Counted from the stretch's first letter, positions 37,039 through 45,188 are shown. The stretch is 64,000 nucleotides of DNA from Hyphomicrobiales bacterium (GCA_027487245.1 JAIYDY010000034.1:1-64000), one strand, 5' to 3'. A program made the numbers and translations. The notes: generated from the letters alone by a model not told the origin.

Positions 37039-37740
37039 TCAGACCGGTTTGCACAGGGCTTGGCCGGTGCGCTCGACCTGCTCCGTGCCGTTCTCGCGGT
37101 TGCCCGCACGCGGCCGGAAGTACAGTGTCTTCGCATTCATCTCCATCTCCGGGCTGATGATGCCCTTGAAGTCCAGAACCGTCGTGGTGACGATGTAGGA
37201 GATGCCCGGCTCGGCCATCTGGAGGTTCGGCAGTGGCACAACGGTGCCCTTGGTCAGCCCGCCGATGGTCTTGAGCAGCGGTCCGGGCCGGCCATCTTCC
37301 CTCGCTTCGCTCCAGCAGACGCGCGCGATCTTGTCGTTGCCGACGATCACGCTGGAAATCGTCATGCGCGGCAGCTTGCCCTCGTAGGGAGACAGCACCA
37401 CGGCGCTGGCGGTGAAGATGTTGTCGAGCTGCGCGGTCGTCAGGGTCGCTGTCTGCGAGGACAGGTCTGCGAGCGCCTTGTTGAGGTTGACCATGCGCCA
37501 GTTGATCGACACCGCGTTGCTGATGTCGACGATGCCGATCAGCATCAACAGCATGATCGGCGCAATGAAGCCGAACTCGATGGCCGCAACGCCACGGTCG
37601 TCACGCCCGAGCCGGCGGCGCTGGTGGGTCAGGCGAGACAGCAGCGAGGGTGTGCCCCGCATGCCGGCGCTTTCCAGGGTGAGGGGGGCCGGTGTGGCCG
37701 GGCGGCGGACGCACCGCAGGAGGTTCTGCAAGCTGATCAT
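37039..37740 (-). CDS. TadE/TadG-type pilus pseudopilin (larger)
   Basis: A 233-residue minor pseudopilin. After a basic N-terminus, the prepilin cleavage region reads RGVAAIEFGFIAPIMLLMLIG: Gly at the cut site, Glu at +5 and a hydrophobic helix, as needed for processing by the TadV/CpaA peptidase. The C-terminal half is probably extracytoplasmic and beta-rich (SPEMEMNAKTLYFRPR). It belongs to the TadE/TadF group that accompanies Flp pilin. It follows the other TadE gene with an 10-base gap, so the two are co-transcribed away from the main tad operon. The ATG at 37740 fits the family. Confidence 0.85.
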   Translation of the reverse strand: MISLQNLLRCVRRPATPAPLTLESAGMRGTPSLLSRLTHQRRRLGRDDRGVAAIEFGFIAPIMLLMLIGIVDISNAVSINWRMVNLNKALADLSSQTATLTTAQLDNIFTASAVVLSPYEGKLPRMTISSVIVGNDKIARVCWSEAREDGRPGPLLKTIGGLTKGTVVPLPNLQMAEPGISYIVTTTVLDFKGIISPEMEMNAKTLYFRPRAGNRENGTEQVERTGQALCKPV

Positions 37741-37750
37741 GGCTGTTGCC

Positions 37751-38326
37751 TCACAACACGTAGGGTTCAGCCTGGAAGGCCACGACGGCCTGCAGGACGC
37801 TGGAGCCATCATCGAGCGCAGCCATCGTCCCGAAGAAGCCCTGCACCAGAACCGGCATCTTGATGGCAACGCGCACGACAGCCACTTCGGATGGCGCGAC
37901 CGGGCGCATCATGAACTTGGACGGATCGATCTTGTTGCCGGAGATCATGGTGGCGGCCGCATTCGGCGGGAATGAGGCGCCCATCGGCTGTACGTCGACG
38001 AACAGTCGGGTCGCGCAATCGCTGCCAATCTTCATGTTGGCGCAGATCGCGTCACGGAACTTTCCCGTCTGCTCGGTGGTCGTTCCCTTGTAGAGATTGC
38101 GGCTTTCGCCGGTCAGGATCGTGCGGGCCGCCTGCGAGGTGGCCTCCTGCAGGACCTGCCGCGTCCAGAAGGACATCGACGTTTCGACGATCATCATCAA
38201 CATGATGAAGAACGGCATGGCGAGCAGTCCGAATTCGATCGCGGTTGCGCCCTTCGCATCCTTGCGAAAGCGCATGATCACGCGGCGCGGGCGGATCAGG
38301 CAAGACCTGATAATATCCCTCAACAT
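37751..38326 (-). CDS. tadE: TadE-type pilus pseudopilin
   Basis: A 191-residue pseudopilin with prepilin motif KGATAIEFGLLAMPFFIMLM: the processing Gly, then ATAIEF with the conserved Glu, then a hydrophobic helix. Apart from EF in place of EY, this matches the Flp pilin cleavage region in the same locus. The rest is a single extracytoplasmic domain with two cysteines. The ATG at 38326 has GGAG ten bases upstream; a TTG at 38335 is less likely. A near-match CtrA box lies about 90 bases upstream. Confidence 0.9.
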   Translation of the reverse strand: MLRDIIRSCLIRPRRVIMRFRKDAKGATAIEFGLLAMPFFIMLMMIVETSMSFWTRQVLQEATSQAARTILTGESRNLYKGTTTEQTGKFRDAICANMKIGSDCATRLFVDVQPMGASFPPNAAATMISGNKIDPSKFMMRPVAPSEVAVVRVAIKMPVLVQGFFGTMAALDDGSSVLQAVVAFQAEPYVL

Positions 38327-38412
38327 GGCATTCAATCTCCAGCTTGGGCTGAAGACTAGCCAAGATTGTTTTCGGAAGTGTTAGTTCGGCGGCAAGGGCG
38401 CAGGCAAAGAAA

Positions 38413-38427
38413 TCAACCGCCGTTTAA
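38413..38427 (-). promoter_or_regulatory. Near-match CtrA box upstream of tadE
   Basis: Read on the minus strand, TTAA-ACGGCGG-TTGA differs at one position from TTAA-N7-TTAA. It sits in the 107-base gap upstream of the two TadE-type genes. Confidence 0.4.
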
Positions 38428-38433
38428 CCACGC

Positions 38434-38976
38434 TCACCGTGCGGGCGCGGACATCTGGTTGCGGCTGCTGGCCTGACCGCCGACATCGCCGAAGAACTTT
38501 GCGGAGTCGCCGAGCTGGATCGCCGGCTGGCACTGGGGTGCGCAGGAATAGGACTCGCGGTCCATGCCGCGCTGCACGGTCACGACAGCTTCGGTCGCCG
38601 CCCGCACTGTCACGCGCGATTCGGCCAGCATGCTGCCAGAGGCGTCGAGAGCGATGAAGTTCGTGACGCCGAAGCTCTTGCCGGTAACGATCAGGATGCC
38701 GTTCTTCTGAACCGTGATGTCGGCAATCATCGGATTGCCCACGATCACGGTCTGGGTCTTCTCAGGCAGCTTGATCACCTTGGCGTGGTCGACAACCACA
38801 GCCACGGAATCCAAGCGTTCGGTGGCTGCGGCCGGCAACATTGATGCTGACCAGATTCCGAGCACGGCGAGGCTGACGGCAGCCGGCATGAGGATTGCCA
38901 GTGAAAGACGTGCCGAGGAAGGACGGGCGGTCGTTGGCCCGTCTCGATCGCAAAACTGTTCCGGCATCGGCATCAT
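38434..38976 (-). CDS. Stand-alone secretin N-domain protein of the pilus locus (CpaC N-terminus-like)
   Basis: A 180-residue exported protein. A hydrophobic signal segment (LSLAILMPAAVSLAVLGIWSA) is followed by a domain similar to the N-terminal part of CpaC. VIKLPEKTQTVIVGNPMIADITV here aligns with LIVDLPRDAKEVFVANPRVANAVV in CpaC, and ILIVTGKSFGVTNFIALD with LFIIGVADGATSIFAMD. This is the pilus-assembly N-terminal domain usually found ahead of a secretin pore, but here it ends without any pore domain. Two cysteines lie near the C-terminus (SCAPQC). It probably assists or caps the CpaC secretin in the periplasm. It is transcribed with the TadE genes, opposite to cpaC. Confidence 0.82.
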   Translation of the reverse strand: MMPMPEQFCDRDGPTTARPSSARLSLAILMPAAVSLAVLGIWSASMLPAAATERLDSVAVVVDHAKVIKLPEKTQTVIVGNPMIADITVQKNGILIVTGKSFGVTNFIALDASGSMLAESRVTVRAATEAVVTVQRGMDRESYSCAPQCQPAIQLGDSAKFFGDVGGQASSRNQMSAPAR

Positions 38977-39518
38977 GTGTCCAGGCCCCGTGTGATGGGA
39001 TCATCCACTGGGCTTATGCGCCTTGCATGGTGAAGAATTCGATAACGCGGCACTCTGCGATGCACCGCAGGTTGCTGCATGGCGCGCTGAGCGGGGGCGC
39101 GAGCCGCGGACAGGTCCTGCGCAGAGTGTTGCGGCCCGCTGGGAAGGCATTGGCCCGCCGTGCGATTTGCATAGTCCCGACCGATCATGGCTGTCCTTGA
39201 TCGCAGTTTGGCATGACATCTGCGGTTCGCGATCGGAATGCAAATAAACAAGACCTCTATTCGATCATAAGGCAAAAATCGATAGCGAAAAGATGAAATA
39301 GAATTTCAATTTAGGATTTCATAAACGATGATATACTGAGTATAATTTCAACTAAATTAGCAGTTAACCATATATAATACATGGCGCTGTGTTGCCAAAA
39401 TTGATGTTTGATTTAACCGATCTGCAAGAGATGGCATGTACGGTCAGCTCAGTCGACGATCTTCGGGCCTTAACACCGGTGACGATCGACGAAACCGTGG
39501 TGTAAAAGGAGTGTTCCC
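38977..39518. other. Divergent regulatory region before the pilin genes
   Basis: This 542-base stretch has no credible gene. Its first part contains an inverted repeat (CACTCTGCG at 39051-39059, CGCAGAGTG at 39120-39128). The part at 39241-39420 is strikingly AT-rich (I count 54 G or C in 180 bases) and includes a near-match CtrA box. It must hold the Flp pilin promoter on the + strand and probably that of the - strand secretin-domain gene. Confidence 0.7.
39353..39367 (+). promoter_or_regulatory. Near-match CtrA box upstream of the Flp pilins
   Basis: TAAA-TTAGCAG-TTAA followed by CCAT has one mismatch to TTAA-N7-TTAA, and the second half-site TTAACCAT is the strong form seen in Caulobacter targets. 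It is 152 bases before the first pilin ATG, inside AT-rich DNA where chance matches are more likely. Confidence 0.4.
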
Positions 39519-39689
39519 ATGAAGAACCTGATGAATCGCTTTGCCAAGGACGAGTCTGGCGCAACCGCAATCGAGTACGGCCTGATCGCCGCCCTCATCG
39601 CCGTGGTCTGCATCAGCGTCTGGACGACTGTTGGTACCAACCTGAAGGCCCGCTTCGAAGAAGTGCGTGACGGTCTGGTCAAGAAGTGA
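39519..39689 (+). CDS. pilA: Flp-family type IVb pilin, copy 1
   Basis: A 56-residue pilin precursor. A 14-residue basic leader (MKNLMNRFAKDESG) ends at the processing Gly, and the mature 42-residue subunit begins ATAIEYGLIAALIAVVCI, with the conserved Glu and Tyr at +5/+6 and a hydrophobic polymerisation helix. Cleavage is by the CpaA/TadV peptidase encoded downstream, and assembly by the Cpa/Tad machine. The AAAAGGAG site seven bases before the ATG is strong. An intrinsic terminator follows, which would make pilin mRNA more abundant than the downstream genes. Confidence 0.95.
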   Translation: MKNLMNRFAKDESGATAIEYGLIAALIAVVCISVWTTVGTNLKARFEEVRDGLVKK

Positions 39690-39729
39690 CGAAAACGTCC
39701 AGGCCGACGCTTCGGTGTCGCCGGACACG

Positions 39730-39768
39730 GGTGGATCGCTCCTCGTGGGCGGTCCACCTTTTCTTTCT
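39730..39768 (+). terminator. Terminator/attenuator after pilin copy 1
   Basis: The stem GTGGATCGC ... GGCGGTCCAC (39731-39757, loop around TCCTCGTG) is followed by the T-rich run TTTTCTTTCTT. Partial read-through to the later genes is expected. Confidence 0.7.
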
Positions 39769-39867
39769 TGCAATTGAGTGCTGTGCAGTCCGGGGCAGGG
39801 GCTTGGGTTTGCGCGGTCGTATGGGGCGATCGGGATCGCTCGCGTGGCTGGATAAAGGGGTGCTTCC

Positions 39868-40038
39868 GTGAAGAATTTGATGAATCGCTTTGCCAAGGAC
39901 GAGTCTGGCGCAACCGCAATCGAGTACGGCCTGATCGCCGCCCTCATCGCCGTGGTCTGCATCAGCGTCTGGACGACTGTCGGTACGAACCTGAAGGCGC
40001 GCTTCGAACAAGTGCGTGACGGTCTGGTCAAGAAGTAA
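39868..40038 (+). CDS. Flp-family type IVb pilin, copy 2
   Basis: A second 56-residue pilin precursor, identical to copy 1 except for one residue (Glu to Gln in the FEEVRDG segment, mature part). The gene differs at only 8 of 171 bases, with about 100 consecutive identical bases in the centre. It starts with GTG rather than ATG and has a weaker AAAGGGG site, so it is likely translated less. The leader, processing Gly and EY motif are intact, so it should be functional. It is the product of a tandem duplication with a 349-base period. Confidence 0.94.
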   Translation: MKNLMNRFAKDESGATAIEYGLIAALIAVVCISVWTTVGTNLKARFEQVRDGLVKK

Positions 40039-40083
40039 TGAGATCTCTCAGGCTGACGCTTCTGCGTTCCTGACCAAGCTTTG

Positions 40084-40118
40084 GATCGCCCTTGCGGGCG
40101 GTCTGATGTTCCTTTTTT
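40084..40118 (+). terminator. Terminator/attenuator after pilin copy 2
   Basis: The stem GATCGCCC / GGGCGGTC (40084-40103, loop TTGC) is followed nine bases later by TTTTTT. It corresponds to the hairpin after copy 1. The larger stem-to-T spacing suggests a leaky terminator. Confidence 0.6.
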
Positions 40119-40238
40119 CGCACCCTGTGCTGCTCGGGTGCAGGCCCGGCCGGCGCCCTTCCTGTGTCGGATACCGGATCTTCACCACCCGCATGCTCAG
40201 GTGTCCGGACCTCGGATCACTTTTGTCGGAGATTTTTG

Positions 40239-40754
40239 ATGTCGATCATGACACTCGCGACCTTGCTGATCTTTCCGGCCTTCATGGCTTATGCGGCAGC
40301 CAGCGACCTCGTGTCGATGCGCATCTCCAATCGCATTTCTCTTGGCCTGATCTCGGCCTTCGTCGTGTTCGCGCTGGTCTGCCAGTTGCCGTTGGCGCAG
40401 CTGGGCCTCCACCTCGGCGCAGGCGCGCTGGTCCTCGTCATCTGTTTCGGCATGTTTGCCGCCGGCTGGATCGGCGGCGGCGATGCCAAGCTGGCCGCTG
40501 CGACGGCGCTCTGGATCGGTCCCGAGCTGCTTCCGGCCTATGTGATGATCTCGAGCGTCGCAGGTGGCCTGCTGACCTTGTGGATCCTGAACATGCGCAC
40601 CTATCCCTTGCCGCGCTTTGCGCTGGGCTGGACCTGGCTTGAGAGGCTGCACTCTCCGAGCAACGGGGTGCCCTATGGCATCGCCCTCGCCATGGCCGGG
40701 CTGTTCATCTTTCCCTATTCGACCATCTGGAAGTCGGCGGCCATGATCGGGTGA
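40239..40754 (+). CDS. cpaA: Prepilin peptidase CpaA/TadV
   Basis: A 171-residue integral membrane aspartic peptidase of the A24 family, with the GGGDAKLAAA motif carrying one catalytic Asp and another Asp in the N-terminal ASDLVSMRISNR segment. It lacks the N-terminal methylase domain of PilD, as usual for Tad systems. It removes the leader after Gly from the Flp pilins and TadE-type pseudopilins. The ATG at 40239 is chosen; the frame extends 25 codons upstream into the pilin terminator region. Confidence 0.93.
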   Translation: MSIMTLATLLIFPAFMAYAAASDLVSMRISNRISLGLISAFVVFALVCQLPLAQLGLHLGAGALVLVICFGMFAAGWIGGGDAKLAAATALWIGPELLPAYVMISSVAGGLLTLWILNMRTYPLPRFALGWTWLERLHSPSNGVPYGIALAMAGLFIFPYSTIWKSAAMIG

Positions 40755-40804
40755 GACCGTCGGGTTGGACGGGCGGGCGCGAAGGCCGCGCCATCAACGC
40801 ACGG

Positions 40805-40819
40805 TTAACCATAATTTGA
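40805..40819 (+). promoter_or_regulatory. Near-match CtrA box upstream of cpaB
   Basis: TTAA-CCATAAT-TTGA differs from TTAA-N7-TTAA at one base. It lies about 50 bases before cpaB in the gap after cpaA and could mark an internal promoter for the assembly genes. Confidence 0.4.
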
Positions 40820-40869
40820 CGATTCCCCCGGCATGGTGATGGCACAAGTCGTCAGTACGGGTGGTCACC

Positions 40870-41667
40870 ATGTTGGGAATCTCAGGCGCCAGAGCCGTTG
40901 TGTTGGGCATTTCGGTGCTCACCATGATGGTGGCATATGTCTTGATCACGCCGGGTGAAGCGCCATCGACCGTCAAGGTCGTGAAGGAAGTCGAACCCAG
41001 CCGCACCGTCGACGTTCTGGTGGCCGGTTTCGACCTGCCGCTCGGCAACACGGTCACGCAGAACGATATCCGCTGGCTCGCCTGGCCTCAGGACAGCGTG
41101 CCGCAGGGTGCCATCCGCAAGGCAGAGGCTGCCACGCTCGACAAGGAAGTGATCGGGGCTCTCGTGCGCTCCTCCTTCGTCGCCTTCGAGCCGATCCGCA
41201 AGGAAAAGCTGATCCGGCCCGATGGCTCGGGCTTCCTGTCCGCAGTCCTGCCCTCCGGCAAACGCGCCATTGCCATTTCGATCGACCGGGCCGGCAACAG
41301 CACGGCGGGCGGTTTCGTGCTTCCCAATGACCGGGTCGACATCATCAAGACCGGTCGGCAGGACACGGCGCCCACCAATGTCGAAAGCTTCGTCAGCGAA
41401 ACCATCCTGACCAACATCCGGGTTCTGGCCATCGGCCAGAACATCCAGGAGCGCAATGGCGAGAAGGTCGTGGTCGGCGAGACGGCGACGCTCGAACTTG
41501 ATCCGCGCCAGGTCGAAACCGTGACCCTTGCTCAGAAATCGGGGGCCATTTCGCTGGCACTGCGCAGCCTGGCCGATGCCGGCGAGGTCGCACCTGTCGA
41601 TACTGCCGAGCGTCAAGGCCTGACGCTCGTGCGGTTCGGCGTCACAACCCAGTCAGCAAAGCCGTGA
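40870..41667 (+). CDS. cpaB: Flp pilus assembly protein CpaB
   Basis: A 265-residue periplasmic protein anchored by one N-terminal helix (AVVLGISVLTMMVAYVLI). An SAF-like domain follows (RTVDVLVAGFDLPLGNTVTQNDIRW), then the RcpC/CpaB domain with AISIDRAGNSTAGGFVLPNDRVDII, typical of the family. It is thought to connect the inner-membrane motor to the CpaC secretin. A GTG at 40861 is an alternative start. The next gene, cpaC, begins 7 bases after its stop. Confidence 0.93.
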   Translation: MLGISGARAVVLGISVLTMMVAYVLITPGEAPSTVKVVKEVEPSRTVDVLVAGFDLPLGNTVTQNDIRWLAWPQDSVPQGAIRKAEAATLDKEVIGALVRSSFVAFEPIRKEKLIRPDGSGFLSAVLPSGKRAIAISIDRAGNSTAGGFVLPNDRVDIIKTGRQDTAPTNVESFVSETILTNIRVLAIGQNIQERNGEKVVVGETATLELDPRQVETVTLAQKSGAISLALRSLADAGEVAPVDTAERQGLTLVRFGVTTQSAKP

Positions 41668-41674
41668 GGGCATC

Positions 41675-43168
41675 ATGAACCGGTCCGTCAGCCTGTTGAC
41701 CCGTCCCGTCCTTGCCGCTGCCATCCGGAAGCGTGCCCTGCATTGGGCCGCTGTTTCGGCAGCCGTGCTCCTGCCATTGCAATTGGCCATTGCCGAAGCG
41801 CAGGCCCAGAGCGGCTCTTCCAGCCATCGGATCACCACGCGCAGTTCCGGTTCCGGCGCCCAGAAGCTTGATCTGTCGATCGGCAAGTCGCTGATCGTCG
41901 ATCTGCCCCGCGATGCCAAGGAAGTGTTCGTGGCCAACCCGCGCGTCGCCAATGCCGTGGTGCGATCGGCCCGCAAGCTGTTCATCATCGGCGTGGCCGA
42001 CGGTGCCACCTCGATCTTCGCCATGGATGGTGACGGCCAGCAGATCGCAGCGCTGGAAATCTCGGTTGGGCGTGACCTCAACGTCCTGCGCCAGACCCTG
42101 CGCACGGCCCTTCCGCGCGCCGAGATCGAGGTCAAGCCTGCCGGCGATTCGATCCTGCTGATTGGCCACGTGCCCAACGCTTCAGACGCTTCACAGGCCA
42201 TCGACATCGCCAAGGCGTTCGTCGGGGTCACTGCCGGGTCAGCCGGTGCCAGTTCCGGCGCGGTGATCAATTCGCTGACCATCCGTGGCCGCGATCAGGT
42301 CCTGCTGAAGGTCACCATCGCCGAGGTCTCGCGTCAGGCGATGAAACAACTCGGAGTCGATGCGCAAGGAAGCTGGGTCACCCGCAGCTTCAATCTCGGC
42401 GCAAATTTGAACAACCCGTTCACTGTCGGGCTGTCCCAGCCGGACTCCAGCATGACCCTCGGCAACACCCAGAACGGTTCGGTGCTTCGCGCCATGGAGC
42501 GTGCGGGTGTCTCGCGCATTCTGGCGGAACCGACTCTCACGGCTGTTTCCGGAGAAGCGGCGAAGTTCACCGCTGGCGGCGAGCTGCCCGTGCCTGCCAG
42601 CCAGTCCTGCACGCCCTCGGCGATCCCCGGCGTCGCACCAACCTGCCAGATCGGCGTTGAGTTCAGGCCCTATGGTGTGTCGCTGAACTTTACCCCCATC
42701 GTTCTTTCCGAAGGCCGCATCAGCATGCGTGTGGCGACCGAGGTCACGGAGGTGGACGTTGAAAGCTCGCGCTCGATCGGTGCGATTCTCGTGCCTGGCT
42801 TCCGCGTCCGAAAGGCCGACACCACGGTCGAGGTCCCGTCCGGTGGGACCATGATGACCGCCGGTCTCATCCAGCAATCGTCGCGTCAGGCCATCAACGG
42901 TTTTCCGGGCCTGCTGAACCTGCCGATCCTCGGCGCGCTCTTTCGCTCGCGCGATTACCAGCGCAGCGAAACCGAGCTGCTGATCATGGTTACGCCCTAC
43001 CTGGCGAAGCCGGCTGATCCCAGGCAGATCGCCCGGCCGGATGATGGCTTCGTCGATGCCCATGATGCCCAGTCCATACTGCTTGGCCGCCTCAACAAGA
43101 TCTACGGCAGTGGCAAGCCGAGCGCCGGACAAGGCTATCGCGGCCGCATCGGCTTCATTGCAGATTGA
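41675..43168 (+). CDS. cpaC: Flp pilus outer-membrane secretin CpaC
   Basis: A 497-residue secretin with a signal peptide (cleaved near AEAQAQS). The pilus N-terminal domain follows (LDLSIGKSLIVDLPRDAKEVFV), then a BON-like segment and the type II/III secretin domain from about residue 250. The secretin domain includes ILAEPTLTAVSGEAAKFTAGGELPVP and the gate/C-terminal signature VPSGGTMMTAGLIQQ...GFPGLLNLPILGALFRS. It forms the channel through which the pilus exits. It sits between cpaB and cpaD with minimal spacing. Confidence 0.95.
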   Translation: MNRSVSLLTRPVLAAAIRKRALHWAAVSAAVLLPLQLAIAEAQAQSGSSSHRITTRSSGSGAQKLDLSIGKSLIVDLPRDAKEVFVANPRVANAVVRSARKLFIIGVADGATSIFAMDGDGQQIAALEISVGRDLNVLRQTLRTALPRAEIEVKPAGDSILLIGHVPNASDASQAIDIAKAFVGVTAGSAGASSGAVINSLTIRGRDQVLLKVTIAEVSRQAMKQLGVDAQGSWVTRSFNLGANLNNPFTVGLSQPDSSMTLGNTQNGSVLRAMERAGVSRILAEPTLTAVSGEAAKFTAGGELPVPASQSCTPSAIPGVAPTCQIGVEFRPYGVSLNFTPIVLSEGRISMRVATEVTEVDVESSRSIGAILVPGFRVRKADTTVEVPSGGTMMTAGLIQQSSRQAINGFPGLLNLPILGALFRSRDYQRSETELLIMVTPYLAKPADPRQIARPDDGFVDAHDAQSILLGRLNKIYGSGKPSAGQGYRGRIGFIAD

Positions 43169-43176
43169 AGGGGTTG

Positions 43177-43929
43177 ATGACCGCCATGACACGTCTCGAC
43201 ACGTCACGTTCCGGAGCCCCCATGATGCCGCATGCCCGCACATTCGTTGCCGTCGTCGCGCTCGGCCTTGCGCTGGGAGCCTGTGCGAGCCGCAAGACGG
43301 AGATCACCGGCTCCGTGCCGCCTGATTACCGCGAACGTCATCCCATCGTGCTGGCCGAAGCGCCGCGCTCGCTGGAGATCTATGCCGGTGCGCGACAGCT
43401 CGATCACCGTCAGTCCAGCGACATCGCCGCCTTTGCCGCCGAATACCGGGCGCATGGCCGCAGCCAGATCATCGCCGAAGTGCCGACCTATGATGGTCGC
43501 AGCACGGCGGGACACCATGGGTTGCACGCCGTGCGCAGCGCACTCTCACGCAACGGCGTCGCCGGCTCGGTGGTTCAGGTGCGCGGCTATCCGGCGCCGG
43601 ACCATACCATTGCGGCGCCGATCCGGTTGTCCTTCGCCAAGCTCCAGGCGCAGGTGCCCCATTCGTGCGGCCACTGGCCGGAAGACCTCGGCGCATCGAA
43701 CTGGCGCTTCTCCGCCCAGAACCATTCGTACTGGAACTTCGGCTGCGCGTCGCAGAACAACCTTGCCGCGTTCGTGGCCGATCCGCTTGATCTTGAGCGT
43801 GGCCGCCCCGAGGGCCGCATCGATACGGTCCGGCGCATGACCGCGATCGAGAAGCTGCGTGCCGGCCAGGATCCTTCGACCACCTACCGCGATGCCGCAA
43901 CCCGCATCAACCAGTCCGTCGGAAACTGA
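43177..43929 (+). CDS. cpaD: Flp pilus assembly lipoprotein CpaD
   Basis: A 250-residue lipoprotein: hydrophobic helix, then lipobox LGACAS. The C-terminal CpaD domain has the family motifs SCGHWPEDLG and YWNFGCASQNNLAA, whose two cysteines may form a disulfide. It is thought to help target or stabilise the CpaC secretin at the outer membrane. The ATG at 43177 directly follows an AAGGGG site; a TTG at 43165 overlapping the cpaC stop and an ATG at 43186 are alternatives. Confidence 0.9.
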   Translation: MTAMTRLDTSRSGAPMMPHARTFVAVVALGLALGACASRKTEITGSVPPDYRERHPIVLAEAPRSLEIYAGARQLDHRQSSDIAAFAAEYRAHGRSQIIAEVPTYDGRSTAGHHGLHAVRSALSRNGVAGSVVQVRGYPAPDHTIAAPIRLSFAKLQAQVPHSCGHWPEDLGASNWRFSAQNHSYWNFGCASQNNLAAFVADPLDLERGRPEGRIDTVRRMTAIEKLRAGQDPSTTYRDAATRINQSVGN

Positions 43930-43931
43930 TC

Positions 43932-45188
43932 ATGACCCAAGACAGTGCAGGATCGTCTGACACCAATGCAGAAGTGATCGCGCCGGTTCCGCGCATCACC
44001 TTGCAGGCGTTCTGCGAGAGCCATGACGTGGCGGCGGCGATCCAGGCCGCCATCACCGATCGGCGCATGCAGAAGGCCATCTCGAAGGTCCAGATGGGCG
44101 GGCCTGCCGCCGCCGTGGAAGCCTTCCAGGATGCGCCGACGCCCAATGCGCTGATCCTCGAGAACACGCAGGACCGGGCGCAGCTTTTTGCGCATCTCGA
44201 ACGCTTGTCCGAGGTCTGCGATGCCGGGACGCGCGTCATCGTGGTTGGCCATGTCAATGACATCTCCCTGTTCCGCGAACTTACGTCGAGGGGTGTCAGC
44301 GATTACCTGATCGCGCCGATCGATGTTTTGGATGTCGTGCGTTCGGTCTCCCAGCTCTTCGGCGCCCCCGGCGCGGCCAGTCTCGGCCGCACCATTTCGA
44401 TCGTTGGCGCCAAGGGTGGGGTCGGGGCCTCGACCGTGGCCCACAACATCGCCTGGGCCATTTCCCAGAGTCTCGATGCCTCCACGGTGCTGGTCGATCT
44501 CGATCTCGCCTTCGGCACCGCCGGGCTCGACTTCAACCAGGATCCGCCGCAGGGCGTGGCCGATGCCGTCTTCGCGCCCGACCGCCTCGATCAGGCCATG
44601 GTCGACCGGCTGCTGTCGCGCTGCTCGGAGAACCTGAGCTTGCTCGCCGCTCCGGCGATCCTCGACAAGACCTATGACATGTCCGAGGAGGCGATGGACC
44701 ACCTCATCGAGATCCTGCGTGGTCTCGTGCCGACCATCGTCATGGATGTGCCGCATGTCTGGAACGCCTGGACGAAGCGCGTGATCATGACCTCCGACGA
44801 TATCCTGATCGTCGCCACGCCCGATCTGGCGTCCTTGCGCAATGCCAAGAACCTGATCGACCTGTGCCGGCAGACCCGCACCCACGATCGTCAGCCGCAA
44901 CTGATGCTGAACCAGGTCGGCGTGCCCAAGCGGCCCGAGATTGCCGCTGCCGAGTTTGCCAAGACCTTCGGCCTTGAACTGGCCGGTACCATCCCCTTCG
45001 ATCCGCAGCTTTTCGGCACTGCGGCCAACAACGGTCAGATGATTGCCGAAGTCCAGCCCAACGGGCCGATTGCCCAGAACTACGTCAAGCTCGCGGCGAG
45101 CCTGATGGGGCGCATCGAAGCGAAGAAATCCAAGCGCAGCCTGATCGAGCCACTCGTGGCGAAGCTCCTGCGGCGCAAAGCCTCCTGA
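43932..45188 (+). CDS. cpaE: Pilus localisation ATPase-like protein CpaE
   Basis: A 418-residue protein with an atypical receiver-like N-terminal domain and a MinD/ParA-like ATPase domain. The Walker A region reads GAKGGVGAST, where the second lysine of the MinD signature (GKGGxGKT) is Ala, as is usual in CpaE proteins, while the first Lys remains. The later VLVDLDLAFGTAGLDF segment corresponds to Walker A'. CpaE positions the pilus machinery at the cell pole in Caulobacter. It starts 2 bases after cpaD ends. Confidence 0.93.
   Translation: MTQDSAGSSDTNAEVIAPVPRITLQAFCESHDVAAAIQAAITDRRMQKAISKVQMGGPAAAVEAFQDAPTPNALILENTQDRAQLFAHLERLSEVCDAGTRVIVVGHVNDISLFRELTSRGVSDYLIAPIDVLDVVRSVSQLFGAPGAASLGRTISIVGAKGGVGASTVAHNIAWAISQSLDASTVLVDLDLAFGTAGLDFNQDPPQGVADAVFAPDRLDQAMVDRLLSRCSENLSLLAAPAILDKTYDMSEEAMDHLIEILRGLVPTIVMDVPHVWNAWTKRVIMTSDDILIVATPDLASLRNAKNLIDLCRQTRTHDRQPQLMLNQVGVPKRPEIAAAEFAKTFGLELAGTIPFDPQLFGTAANNGQMIAEVQPNGPIAQNYVKLAASLMGRIEAKKSKRSLIEPLVAKLLRRKAS

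Larger units (their letters stand above)
39503..40110 (+). repeat. Tandem duplication of the pilin gene and its terminator
   Basis: Two units offset by 349 bases each contain a ribosome-binding site, pilin gene, an AGGC(C/T)GACGCTTC segment and a TGGATCGC...GGGCGGTC hairpin. Coding parts match at 163 of 171 positions, while the flanks have diverged more, pointing to selection or gene conversion on the coding part. Confidence 0.85.

Noticed and set aside
38895-39275. Small open frames in the region between the secretin N-domain gene and the pilins
   Set aside because: They lack ribosome-binding sites and recognisable sequence and overlap an inverted repeat and the AT-rich promoter region.
39444-40031. 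Minus-strand frames across the two pilin genes that are similar to each other
   Set aside because: Their similarity only reflects the tandem pilin duplication; no ribosome-binding site or family match.
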